DNA of 42,612 nt, from positions 1 through 42,612 of the forward strand of contig JADZFO010000037.1 of assembly GCA_020849855.1 (NCBI GenBank). Reading direction: 5' to 3'. The notes under the pieces are model-generated. The model saw only the letters and a list, made by a program, of their open reading frames with translations, ran no database searches and had not been told where the DNA came from. This DNA is from a bacterium. Its GTDB lineage: Bacteria > 4484-113 > JAFGCY01. The position numbers and the translations under genes are program-made. Shown here piece after piece: positions 13,110 through 21,044 of the stretch. Each line of letters opens with the position of its first letter. Within the stretch, counting starts at the first letter, position 1.

Positions 13110-15338
13110 TCAGCCGGCCGCGCTTGCGCTTTCAAGCGCAAAAGCAGAGGCGTCCGCGCTGCTGGCGGCGGGCTGGTTGATGCCCCGCAGGGCCTCAAAA
13201 CGCTCGGCCGGGACCTCCCGGCCGAAGCTGCGGATCGGGGCCAGTTTGAGCCCGTGCTTGCGGCCGATGGCGGCGATCTCCTCCACCTTGTCCGGGTCGA
13301 TCTCGCGGCCCAGGGTGTAGTGGCCATAGCGCTTTTCCAGCGCCAGCAGCAGGGTCTCGGCCAGGCAGGCATAGATCGTGCCCGGGGGCAGGCCGATGTC
13401 ATAGTTCAGTTTGGAGCCCGGCGGCAGCATGATCTCGCCGGACTCGATGACCAGGATGTCGGAGCGCCGCGCGGCGGCCTCCTCCTTGATGTCCGGCGGC
13501 CGCGCCACATCGCAGACCACCGCGCCGCTTTTCAGCGCGGAGACGTCAATCACCGGGTCGACGGCCGAGGTGGTGGTGATGACCAGCTCGGCGCGGCTGA
13601 GGAAGTCCTCCACCCGGCGGCTGATGTGTACCCGCCCGGCGAGGCGCGGCGTTTCCTCTTCAATCAGGCGCGAGAGGTCCAGCAGCTTCTCCGGCCGCGG
13701 CGCCACCAGGGCAATCTCCTGCACCTCGCGGGCCAGCAGGCGCGCGCAGACCGAGCCAATGCTGCCCGTCGCTCCCACTACAAGGCCGAAGCTGCGCGCC
13801 GGCTCAATGCCGCAGCGCTCCGCCGCCTGGCGCAGCGTTTCCATAGTGGCCGCGACCGTGAAGCTGTTGCCGCTGGTGATGCCGATCGGGCTGCGCTTGG
13901 AGACGGTCAGGCCCGCATCGCCGACCACGCTGGTATAGGCGCCAAGGCCCATCACCCCTGCCCCGCGCTGCTGGGCCATTTGCGCGATGGCCACCAGGCG
14001 CTGGTACAGGAACTCCGGCGGATGGCGCAGGATGGCCTTGCTGGTCATCGGCACGGCATAGAGGATGCCCTCGGCCTTCGCCCCGCTGGCGCTGGTGACG
14101 TCCTTGATGCTGCCCACGGCGAAGGGTTTGACCCGGGCGATGGCGTCCTCCAGCAGGCGCTGGGGCAGGAAGCGGCTGGCCAGCTTCACCGGCGGCAGGC
14201 GCTTGAGCATGCCAAAGTGCAAGGGGTGGATGACAAAAGCGAACTTGCCGATCTCCTCGCTGGCGCTGAGCTCCACCGGCTGCTTTTCCACCGGGGCCAT
14301 CTTCTTCTCCACCCCGCGCGGCAGGTCCGCCAGGCCCAGCTCCGGCGTGGCCTCGGGGTGGAAGTCGAACACGGAGGGGGCCAGCTTGTGCTCGCGCACC
14401 ATCTGCTGCAGGCGGGCGAGATAGAAAGCCTCCAGCTCCTCAAAGCTGCGGCCGCGGGCCTGCAGCTTCAGGGCCGCGCCCAGCACAGCCAGGGGCATGT
14501 ACTGCCCGTCGATGACGGGCGTCAGGCTGACCACACAGCGCGCCCCGCGGCGGCGGAAGAAGTCCAGCTCGGACTCGCTGTTGAGCGTGACAAAGAGGGT
14601 CTTGCCGCTGAGGCGCGAGGGCGCATAGCGCTCAAAGTAGGGCAGGTCGCCGACGATCACGTCACTGCGGCGGAAATAGGAGCGGTAGCGCGGGGTCCAG
14701 GGCCGCCCCGAGCGCGTGGAAGGCCAGAACCACTGCGCCGGCGTGGCCGAGACCATCTGCACCAGCTGCGGCGCGGCGTTGACGAAGCTCTTGAAGCCCT
14801 GGATCGGGATGCCCAGGCGATAGCCGTAAAGCAGGTCGCCGAAGGTCAGCTTGTCGCTGACCCCGCTGAGCACCTCGGCGGCGCCATAGCGGCTGAGGCC
14901 GCAAAGCACGAGGATGCGCTTGCCGCGCACCTGCGGGCCGACTTCCTTCAGCGCCTCGGCGATCAGGAAGCGTTCCAGCACATTGCGCAGGCCGGAGCCG
15001 TCGCTGACGCGGGCATAGTGGCGGTCAAGGTCCAGCAGCTGCCAGACCGGGTCGTACTGGTAGCGCCTGCCGGCGATGCGGAAGGAGGAGACGATGCCCT
15101 GCAGGGCCACGGCGTCATAGCGCTCAAGCAGCTCCGGGAGCTGGCGCGAGACGTATTCCAGGTTGGCCGGGCTGGGATAGATGTCCCATTCCACCCGCCC
15201 GCCGGGCAGCTCGGCGCTGCCGCTGCGCTGCTCCGGGGCGGCCAGCAGGCTCAGGCAGGCGATGCGGACCGGCTTGCCCGCGCCGTTGCCATGCTCGGTG
15301 CTACTTCGGGGCTCGGCGCCATTGGCCTCAGTGCTCAC
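13110..15338 (-). CDS. Fusion of a 'quinate 5-dehydrogenase'-like domain with an acyl-ACP-reductase-like (COG5322) dehydrogenase
   Basis: 742 residues from GTG 15338. Residues about 22-315 match the family annotated as quinate 5-dehydrogenase (VSDGSGLRNVLER at 111-123, GKRILVLCGLSRYGAAE, FGDLLYGYRLGIPI, TPRYRSYFRRSDVIVGD). After a linker of about 45 residues, 365-715 match the cyanobacterial acyl-ACP reductase / predicted amino-acid dehydrogenase family: LGAYTSVV, an NAD(P) loop VGATGSIGS (521-529), and the YACLAET segment whose Cys658 aligns with the catalytic Cys294 of the Synechococcus enzyme. That enzyme reduces acyl-ACP to fatty aldehyde; whether this one does is inference. The frame is open to 15512, but the extra N-terminus would translate hairpin repeats, so the GTG is preferred; no strong ribosome site precedes it. 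Confidence 0.85.
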   Translation of the reverse strand: MSTEANGAEPRSSTEHGNGAGKPVRIACLSLLAAPEQRSGSAELPGGRVEWDIYPSPANLEYVSRQLPELLERYDAVALQGIVSSFRIAGRRYQYDPVWQLLDLDRHYARVSDGSGLRNVLERFLIAEALKEVGPQVRGKRILVLCGLSRYGAAEVLSGVSDKLTFGDLLYGYRLGIPIQGFKSFVNAAPQLVQMVSATPAQWFWPSTRSGRPWTPRYRSYFRRSDVIVGDLPYFERYAPSRLSGKTLFVTLNSESELDFFRRRGARCVVSLTPVIDGQYMPLAVLGAALKLQARGRSFEELEAFYLARLQQMVREHKLAPSVFDFHPEATPELGLADLPRGVEKKMAPVEKQPVELSASEEIGKFAFVIHPLHFGMLKRLPPVKLASRFLPQRLLEDAIARVKPFAVGSIKDVTSASGAKAEGILYAVPMTSKAILRHPPEFLYQRLVAIAQMAQQRGAGVMGLGAYTSVVGDAGLTVSKRSPIGITSGNSFTVAATMETLRQAAERCGIEPARSFGLVVGATGSIGSVCARLLAREVQEIALVAPRPEKLLDLSRLIEEETPRLAGRVHISRRVEDFLSRAELVITTTSAVDPVIDVSALKSGAVVCDVARPPDIKEEAAARRSDILVIESGEIMLPPGSKLNYDIGLPPGTIYACLAETLLLALEKRYGHYTLGREIDPDKVEEIAAIGRKHGLKLAPIRSFGREVPAERFEALRGINQPAASSADASAFALESASAAG

Positions 15339-15387
15339 GCCTAGATTATCCCCGATGCCATGGCCCGCGGCTTGTGACTTTTGTGTA

Positions 15388-15479
15388 GCGTGGGACAGAG
15401 TCCCGATGGAGCGCGGGACAGCGTCTCGTTGCAGCGCGGGACAGCGTCCCGATGGAGCGCGGGACAGCGTCCCGTATCT
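15388..15479 (+). repeat. Four 23-bp tandem repeats of the GGAGCGC hairpin type
   Basis: Units start at 15388, 15411, 15434 and 15457, exactly 23 bp apart. Each holds the palindrome GGGAC-AGC-GTCCC with small variation (AGAGTCCC in the first, AGCGTCTC in the second). The array lies upstream of the fusion gene on its 5' side and faces an inverted array at 15683-15769. Confidence 0.85.
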
Positions 15480-15682
15480 TCCGCGTTGCCAGGCTCTGCG
15501 CTGCGCAGACAAGGCCGCCGAGTCAAACAGGAGAATCGATCTAAACCGAGATAGCCGGGCTATCAGAGCTTAACCGAGTCTGGATGGCTGAGAGCAGTCC
15601 AAGCCGATCGCAAGAGATCGCTGCTTCCTCGGTGGAACTCGGCTTACTCGGTTTGCTCTTTTTGGATCGGTTTCCGGAACCC
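15480..15682. other. Spacer between two inverted hairpin arrays, no gene seen
   Basis: About 200 bp without a supported reading frame. It contains a tight palindrome GATAGCC-G-GGCTATC near 15550-15565. A promoter for the fusion gene (minus strand) might be here or in the adjoining array, but I see no convincing -35/-10 pair. Confidence 0.4.
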
Positions 15683-15769
15683 GGAACGGGACATTGTCCC
15701 GCGCTCCATTCGGAACGGGACGCTGTACCGCGCTCCATCCGGAACGGGACGCTGTCCCGCGCTCCATCA
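15683..15769 (-). repeat. Three 29-bp tandem repeats, inverted relative to 15388-15479
   Basis: Units start at 15683, 15712 and 15741, exactly 29 bp apart, and contain CGGGAC-NNN-GTCCCG followed by CGCTCCAT, the reverse complement of ATGGAGCG. The 24 bases at 15451-15474 and 15745-15768 are perfect reverse complements. The last unit overlaps the TGA stop of glmM (15767-15769), so the array starts at the gene end and may serve as its terminator. Confidence 0.85.
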
Positions 15770-17119
15770 GACCAGCAGAGCGCAGATCTCGGCGTTGGCC
15801 TGGTCGCAGGTGCCGCGCTCCTTCGACTCGGTCAGCACGCGGATGAGCTGCTCGGTGCCGCTGGGGCGCAGGTAGAAGCGCACCTGCGGGTAGGACTTGC
15901 GCACGGCCGCGATCTTCTTTTGCAGGGCCTTGTCGCGCTGCCAGGCGGTCTTGTCGGCCACCTTCAGGTTGGTCAGCTTTTGCGGGTACTGCGGGAACTG
16001 CGCCGCCAGCTCCGCCAGGCTCTGCTTTGAGCCGCGCAGGATCTGCGCCAGACGCAGGCCGGCCAGGATGCCGTCGCCGCCGGGCGCCAGGTCGCGCATG
16101 ATGATGTGCCCGCTCTGCTCGCCGCCCAGCTCAAGGCCGTTCTCGCGCAGGCCGGCCATCACCTGGATATCGCCCACTTCCGTGCGCAGCATCTGCACGC
16201 CGCGCGCGGCCAGGGCCTCCTCCACGCCGAGGTTCGTCATCTGGGTCATCACGGCGCGGCCCTGCTTCTTGTAGCGCGGGATGTTCAGCGCGAAGAGCGC
16301 GATGATCACATCACCGCTGACCGCCCTGCCCTGCCCGTCCACCGCCAGCACCCGGTCGCCGTCGCCGTCAAAGGCCAGACCCAGATCGGCACCCGTGTGG
16401 CGCACTTCGCGCGCCACGCGCTCAAGGTGTGTGGCTCCGCACTTCACGTTGATCTTCTCGCCGTCGGGCACCGCGCAGATGCTGTGGACACTGTGGCCCG
16501 CCTCGCGGAAAGCCAGCGGCGCCAGCTCGCTGGCCGCGCCATGCGCGCAGTCCAGCACAATGTTCAGGGCACGCCCGCCGGCTTTGTACTTCAGGCTGCG
16601 GCGCAGCCAGGCCAGGTAGTCATCCTGGGGGTCATGCCAGGCGTGCAGGCCATAAAGCTGCTGGCCGGCAACGCTGATGCGCCCTGCGGAGTTGATCGCG
16701 GCTTCGATCGCGCTTTCCTGGGCCTCGCTGAGCTTGTAGCCGTCAGGGCCGAAGAACTTCAGGCCGTTGTCCGGCACCGGGTTGTGGCTGGCTGTGATCA
16801 TCACCCCGCCGGCGGCCTTGTAGCGCGGCGTCATCAGCGCCACCACCGGCGTGGGCACGATGCCCATGTCCACCACATCGCAGCCCGCCAGCATCAGGCC
16901 GCTGGAGATGGCGCTGGCCAGCATGGGGCTGGAAAGGCGCGGGTCGCGGCCCAGCAGGACCACGGGCTGGGTTTTGGCGTTATAGCGCCGCGCGGGCGGG
17001 GCCACGAGGCAGCCAAAGCCGTAACCGCTGCGCAGGGCCAGCTCGGGCGTGAGGCTCTCGCCGGCACGGCCGCGGATTCCATCGGTGCCAAAGTACTGGC
17101 GCTGGGGGATCTTCTTCAT
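15767..17119 (-). CDS. glmM: Phosphoglucosamine mutase
   Basis: Interconverts GlcN-6-P and GlcN-1-P, a step to UDP-GlcNAc for peptidoglycan and lipopolysaccharide. 450 residues. YFGTDGIRG (9-17), the phosphoserine loop ITASHNP with Ser111, the magnesium loop DGDGDR (251-256), GEQSGH near 340 and the phosphate-binding RPSGTEQLIRV near the C-terminus are all present. The start overlaps the cdaR stop as ATGA, so translation is coupled. CdaA binds and can be modulated by GlmM and CdaR in Firmicutes; the same linkage is seen here. Confidence 0.95.
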   Translation of the reverse strand: MKKIPQRQYFGTDGIRGRAGESLTPELALRSGYGFGCLVAPPARRYNAKTQPVVLLGRDPRLSSPMLASAISSGLMLAGCDVVDMGIVPTPVVALMTPRYKAAGGVMITASHNPVPDNGLKFFGPDGYKLSEAQESAIEAAINSAGRISVAGQQLYGLHAWHDPQDDYLAWLRRSLKYKAGGRALNIVLDCAHGAASELAPLAFREAGHSVHSICAVPDGEKINVKCGATHLERVAREVRHTGADLGLAFDGDGDRVLAVDGQGRAVSGDVIIALFALNIPRYKKQGRAVMTQMTNLGVEEALAARGVQMLRTEVGDIQVMAGLRENGLELGGEQSGHIIMRDLAPGGDGILAGLRLAQILRGSKQSLAELAAQFPQYPQKLTNLKVADKTAWQRDKALQKKIAAVRKSYPQVRFYLRPSGTEQLIRVLTESKERGTCDQANAEICALLV

Positions 17120-18357
17120 GGGTTTGAGGCCTGGTCCTGCTTTGAGATACGCAGGGTTACAGTGGGAGGCAGGATTCTAGCGCCCTCCACGTTCAGCGGC
17201 AAGACAAGCTGCGGGCTGAGGCGGTATTCGCCGGTGGCCAGCTGGCTGACGTCAATGAAGGCCTGGACCTTCTCCCTGAGGGCATCGCTGTCGATGCTCT
17301 CGCCCTGGGGGATCAGGTCCACCGTGGCCGCATCCAGCTCATAACGCAGGCCCGGCAGGCGGCCGCGCAGCTCCACCTGCACCGCCAGCGCTCCCGGCTC
17401 GGCCATCAGCGGCACCACCTCCACCTGCACGTCGCATTCCTGCGGCGCCTGGCTGTCAGGCGGCAGCTTGAAGGGATAAACGATGCTGGCGCTGGCGGAG
17501 AATGAGGCATTGCGCTTCGAGACATCAATCGGGCTGGTGCTCAGCGAGAACACGCCCTCGGGCACCACGGCCGTATCCAGCTTCACATACATCACGCTGG
17601 GGCTGAGGCTGTCCACCAGATAGCCCGGCGCGGGTTCGCCCACATACTCCGGCAGCACCTTGAGCACCTTGATCGAGCCGACCGGCAGGGGCGTTAGGGT
17701 ATAGGCCACCTGCTCCGGCTCCAGCTTGATCAGGCTCTGGTTCAGAAGATGCCCGTCGCGGTCGTAAAGCCGCACCGGCAGGCGCTCCATCAGGGGCTCC
17801 AGCTTGTCGCTGATGCGGCGGTCAAGTTTGCCCAGGTCCGGCTCGACCTGCGCCAGCGCAATGGTCTCCAGCAGGCTGACCGGGCCGCTGATCTGCACTG
17901 CATTGGGGTTCAGCACCTCGGAGCCGATCTGGAAGTAGTCCGACAGCTCACCAAGCTGGTCGATGCGCAGCTGGCGCAGGATCTGCCCGCGGCGGTCGAG
18001 GATCACGTCATAGTCACTGAACTGCTGGGAGGTAATGGTCACCTGGCCCAGGTCAGGGAGCTGCACCGGCACGGTGTAGTTGCCCGGCTCGGTGAGGTCC
18101 TTGAGGTTCAGCGTGGCCTGCGGCGCGATGCCCTGCAGGCGGCGGATCAGGCGGAAGGGCCCGCGGACATTCACCCGGATGCTGGGCTGCACGGTGTTGA
18201 CCAGCATCATCTCGCCAGCCAGGCCGCGGACCTGCAGGGGCAGGTGCAGCACCTCGGGTATGGGGTAGTTCACCTCATTGACCACATAGGCTGACACAAT
18301 GCCGGCCAGCACCAGGCTGAGCAGCTTGAGCCCGCAGTTGTTGGTCAGTATCTTCAT
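17116..18357 (-). CDS. cdaR: YbbR-domain protein, regulator of the diadenylate cyclase
   Basis: 413 residues. A single N-terminal membrane segment (about 8-25) anchors a large outer part made of beta-rich YbbR repeats, visible as recurrent hydrophobic-strand patterns such as LPLQVRGLAGEM, YTVPVQLPDLGQ and LAVQVELRGRLPGL. In Firmicutes CdaR binds and modulates CdaA. It sits between cdaA (15 bp upstream) and glmM (4-bp overlap), the standard order. Sequence identity in this family is low, so the call rests on topology plus context. Confidence 0.85.
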   Translation of the reverse strand: MKILTNNCGLKLLSLVLAGIVSAYVVNEVNYPIPEVLHLPLQVRGLAGEMMLVNTVQPSIRVNVRGPFRLIRRLQGIAPQATLNLKDLTEPGNYTVPVQLPDLGQVTITSQQFSDYDVILDRRGQILRQLRIDQLGELSDYFQIGSEVLNPNAVQISGPVSLLETIALAQVEPDLGKLDRRISDKLEPLMERLPVRLYDRDGHLLNQSLIKLEPEQVAYTLTPLPVGSIKVLKVLPEYVGEPAPGYLVDSLSPSVMYVKLDTAVVPEGVFSLSTSPIDVSKRNASFSASASIVYPFKLPPDSQAPQECDVQVEVVPLMAEPGALAVQVELRGRLPGLRYELDAATVDLIPQGESIDSDALREKVQAFIDVSQLATGEYRLSPQLVLPLNVEGARILPPTVTLRISKQDQASNP

Positions 18358-18372
18358 CTTGGGGTCCGGGTC

Positions 18373-19191
18373 CTAAAGCAGCGCCGCGCGCGGCACCAGT
18401 GAGGCGAAGCTCTCGTTGACTTCCATGATCGCGCTGAGCTGTTCGGTGAACTGCCCGCCGCGCAGCGCCCGGGCGATCCTGCCGTTGAATACGATGCTGG
18501 CCTCGCCGCGCTCTTCACTGACCACGACGATGACCGCATCGCTGCGCTCGGACAGGCCGATGGCCGCGCGGTGGCGGGTGCCCAGCTCTGTCGGGATCGC
18601 CGTGTTCTCGCTGATGGGCAGGATGTTGGCGGCGGAGTCGATCCGGCCGCCGCGGATCAGCACCGCGCCGTCGTGCATCGGGTTGTGGCGCTCAAAGAGG
18701 CTCGCCAGGAAACGGTCAGTGAGCTGGGCGTCCAGTTTGACGCCCGGCACGATCAGCGGGCTGAGGTCATCATCACGCTGCAGGATGATCAGCGCGCCCA
18801 TCTTGTGCTCGGCGAGGTAGTTGACGGCCTCGGTCAGCTCCTCGCGTACCGAGCCCTCGGGCCTGCGTTCTTCCTGCGGCGCGAAGATGCCGATCAGGCG
18901 GCTGCGCTTGCCCGCCTGCTCCAGCAGGCTGCGGATCTCGGGCGCGAAGATCACGATCATCGCCAGCGGGCCGATGACCAGGAGCTTCTCGAGGATGAAG
19001 ACCATGGTGATCAGGTTGAAGCGCTGGCAGACGAAATAGACCAGCACCACCAGCGCCAGGCCCTGCAGCACCAGCGCGGTCTTGGTGCCGCGGACATAGA
19101 CGAAGAGGTAATAGAGCAGGACCGCGACCAGCAGGGTGTCGACAATCTGCAGATAGTTCCCGGCGAGCAGATCTCCCAGTCCCTGCAGCAT
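18373..19191 (-). CDS. cdaA: Diadenylate cyclase, membrane type
   Basis: Makes cyclic di-AMP from two ATP. 272 residues with three membrane segments (about 14-32, 38-54 and 61-82) followed by a DAC domain (about 110-250). The catalytic motifs DGA (174-176, in PMHDGAVL) and RHR (206-208, in GTRHRAA) are intact. The ATG at 19191 follows GGAGG by four bases. Next to cdaR and glmM this forms the c-di-AMP module that ties potassium and turgor control to cell-wall precursor supply. Confidence 0.95.
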   Translation of the reverse strand: MLQGLGDLLAGNYLQIVDTLLVAVLLYYLFVYVRGTKTALVLQGLALVVLVYFVCQRFNLITMVFILEKLLVIGPLAMIVIFAPEIRSLLEQAGKRSRLIGIFAPQEERRPEGSVREELTEAVNYLAEHKMGALIILQRDDDLSPLIVPGVKLDAQLTDRFLASLFERHNPMHDGAVLIRGGRIDSAANILPISENTAIPTELGTRHRAAIGLSERSDAVIVVVSEERGEASIVFNGRIARALRGGQFTEQLSAIMEVNESFASLVPRAALL

Positions 19192-19210
19192 TGGGCCTCC
19201 TGTGGCGTTA

Positions 19211-20086
19211 TTAGAAGCGGCGTGCGAAGGCGTAGTGGTTCTTGAAATACTTGCTGCTCAGCGAAGTGATCGCCACCTTGCCGATGCTCTGGCTGGCGTG
19301 GATGAACTTGCCCTTGCCCACATAAATACCGACATGCGAAAGATAGCGGCTGTCCTTGTCGTCGCGGAAGAAGACCAGGTCGCCGGCGCGCAGGTCGTCG
19401 GGGTGGATGTAGCGGCCTTCCAGGGCCTGCAGCGAAGCGCGATGCACCACCTTGAGGCCCTGGTTGCCAAGGCAGACCTGGGTCAGGCCGGAGCAGTCGA
19501 TGCCCTTGGTGGTTGTCCCGCCCAGCACATAAGGCGTGCCAAGGTACTCCATGGCGTCCCGCACCAGCTCCCGCCCGTTGATCTCCGGCCGGTAACTCTC
19601 GTTGTAGTCATAGGCCGCGGGGTACTTCTTGCCGTTATGGCTGGTGCGCCAGGCCTGGCCCTCGCGCTCGTCAAACTCGCGCTGCCTGACCGGGGGCTTC
19701 TGGTCCTCAAACACTGTGCTCTCTGTGGGGTCCACTTGCCAATATGATAAGTCATCCTTGCTGGGCTTGGCCATGCGCCCGGAGATCAGCATCTTCTTGG
19801 GCGGCTCGACGCCAAGCACTTCCACATCGCCCATCGGGACATACAGGAAGCTGTCGGTTTCCTTGTCCTTGAGCAGGTAGAACTCCTTCACCGTCGTCAC
19901 CGCGGTGAACTTCTCCCCGGCTTCAGCCGCGCGCACGACCTCGCCGTCGAAGTCAGGACTGCGCAGCAGGCCCACTCCGTCCGCCTTGACACGGATCGTG
20001 GTGTCTTCAGCCAGTGCCGCCAAAGGCGCGGACAGGGCCAGCACCAGGCAGGCAGCGATATTCAGCAACCAGACGTTTTTGCTCAT
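19211..20086 (-). CDS. Secreted NlpC/P60-family peptidoglycan hydrolase
   Basis: 291 residues from ATG 20086 (GAGGG just upstream); the frame is open further but that part overlaps rpsI. Residues 1-26 are a signal peptide (ending PLAALA). Residues about 28-95 resemble an SH3b-like wall-binding domain. The NlpC/P60 domain spans about 172-291 with Cys198 (IDCSGLTQ), His251 (LSHVGIYVG) and His263 (FIHASQ) as the expected catalytic set. Such enzymes cut D-Glu-mDAP bonds in stem peptides. It is placed between rpsI and cdaA, 20 bp from the latter, which suggests joint expression with c-di-AMP synthesis. Confidence 0.9.
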   Translation of the reverse strand: MSKNVWLLNIAACLVLALSAPLAALAEDTTIRVKADGVGLLRSPDFDGEVVRAAEAGEKFTAVTTVKEFYLLKDKETDSFLYVPMGDVEVLGVEPPKKMLISGRMAKPSKDDLSYWQVDPTESTVFEDQKPPVRQREFDEREGQAWRTSHNGKKYPAAYDYNESYRPEINGRELVRDAMEYLGTPYVLGGTTTKGIDCSGLTQVCLGNQGLKVVHRASLQALEGRYIHPDDLRAGDLVFFRDDKDSRYLSHVGIYVGKGKFIHASQSIGKVAITSLSSKYFKNHYAFARRF

Positions 20087-20150
20087 CAACCCTCGCAACA
20101 ATCCTATCGCCTGACGTCCAGTTTCAAAAGGCCGTTCAGCCGGCCCCGGC

Positions 20151-20549
20151 TTAACGCTTGCTGAACTGGAACTTCTTGCGCGCGCGCTTCTGACCGTACT
20201 TCTTGCGCTCCTTGGCGCGCGGGTCACGGGTCAGCAGGTTCTTCTTCTTGAGCGCATCGCGGTAGTTGGGGTTCAGTTCCACCAGGAAGCGGGAGATGCC
20301 AAGGGCGATCGAGTCGCTCTGGCCGGTGATCCCGCCGCCATTCACGTTGGCGAAGACGTCGTACTTGTCCGCCAGTTCAACCACGCGCAGGGGCTCCTGG
20401 ACGCGCAGCTGCGTGTTGATGGTCTTGAAGTACTCCGGCAGCGCCTTGCCGTTGATCTTGAAGGCGCCGCTGCCCGGACGCAGGAACACACGCGCCACCG
20501 CAGTCTTGCGGCGGCCCACTGTTATACGCTGAAATTCAGTCTCGGCCAT
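20151..20549 (-). CDS. rpsI: Ribosomal protein S9 (uS9)
   Basis: 132 residues. GRRKTAVARVFLRPGSG at the start, GGGITGQSDSIALGISR in the middle and the basic C-terminus ending KFQFSKR, which reaches the ribosomal P site, are all as expected. Small-subunit head protein. It follows rplM by 24 bp in the usual rplM-rpsI pair. Confidence 0.96.
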   Translation of the reverse strand: MAETEFQRITVGRRKTAVARVFLRPGSGAFKINGKALPEYFKTINTQLRVQEPLRVVELADKYDVFANVNGGGITGQSDSIALGISRFLVELNPNYRDALKKKNLLTRDPRAKERKKYGQKRARKKFQFSKR

Positions 20550-20573
20550 TTCTCTATGTGCTCCCTTCTCGTC

Positions 20574-21044
20574 CTAGAGCTTCGCGAGCTCTTCAACCGT
20601 GATCACCGTCGGGTTCTGCGCCGTGTGCGGGTGATCCGAACCACTATACACCTTGAGCTTCGTAATCAGCCGGTTGCCCAGCTTATTGTGCGGCAGCATG
20701 CCCTTGACGGCATCGCGCACCACTTCGCGCGCATCCTTGGACAGACGGTCGCGCAGCATGGTCGCGCGCAGGCCGCCGGGATAGCCGCTGTGCCGGTAGT
20801 AGATCTTCTGGGTCAGCTTGTTGCCGGTCACCCGCAGCTTGTCCGCGTTGAGCACCACAACGAAAGCGCCAGTGTCCTGGCCCGGCGTGAACTGCGCGTG
20901 GTTCTTGCCAATAATCAGCTTGGCGATACCCACAGCCGCGCGGCCGAGCACCTGGTCGGCCATGTCCACCACGTACCATTTCCGTTCGACGCGGTCCTTC
21001 GTAAAGTACGGCGTCTGGTTCGCATTCGTTCTGTACTCGTTCAT
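20574..21044 (-). CDS. rplM: Ribosomal protein L13 (uL13)
   Basis: 156 residues, slightly longer than the usual 142-150. Signatures include RKWYVVDMADQVLGR, IIGKNHAQFTPGQDTGAFV and the KGMLPHNKLG segment. Its ATG overlaps the truA stop as ATGA, indicating coupling. Early-assembly large-subunit protein. Confidence 0.96.
   Translation of the reverse strand: MNEYRTNANQTPYFTKDRVERKWYVVDMADQVLGRAAVGIAKLIIGKNHAQFTPGQDTGAFVVVLNADKLRVTGNKLTQKIYYRHSGYPGGLRATMLRDRLSKDAREVVRDAVKGMLPHNKLGNRLITKLKVYSGSDHPHTAQNPTVITVEELAKL

Noticed and set aside
12975-15344. Plus-strand open frame of 789 codons
   Set aside because: It lies antisense to ilvE and the fusion gene, has no recognisable domain and has the Ala/Gln/Gly/Arg-rich, His-rich composition of a high-GC shadow frame.
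15339-15512. Extended N-terminus of the fusion protein
   Set aside because: The extra 58 residues translate the 23-bp hairpin repeats and are low complexity, so a GTG start at 15338 is more likely.
20087-20227. Longer start for the NlpC/P60 protein
   Set aside because: The upstream part overlaps rpsI and would bury the clear signal peptide that starts at ATG 20086.
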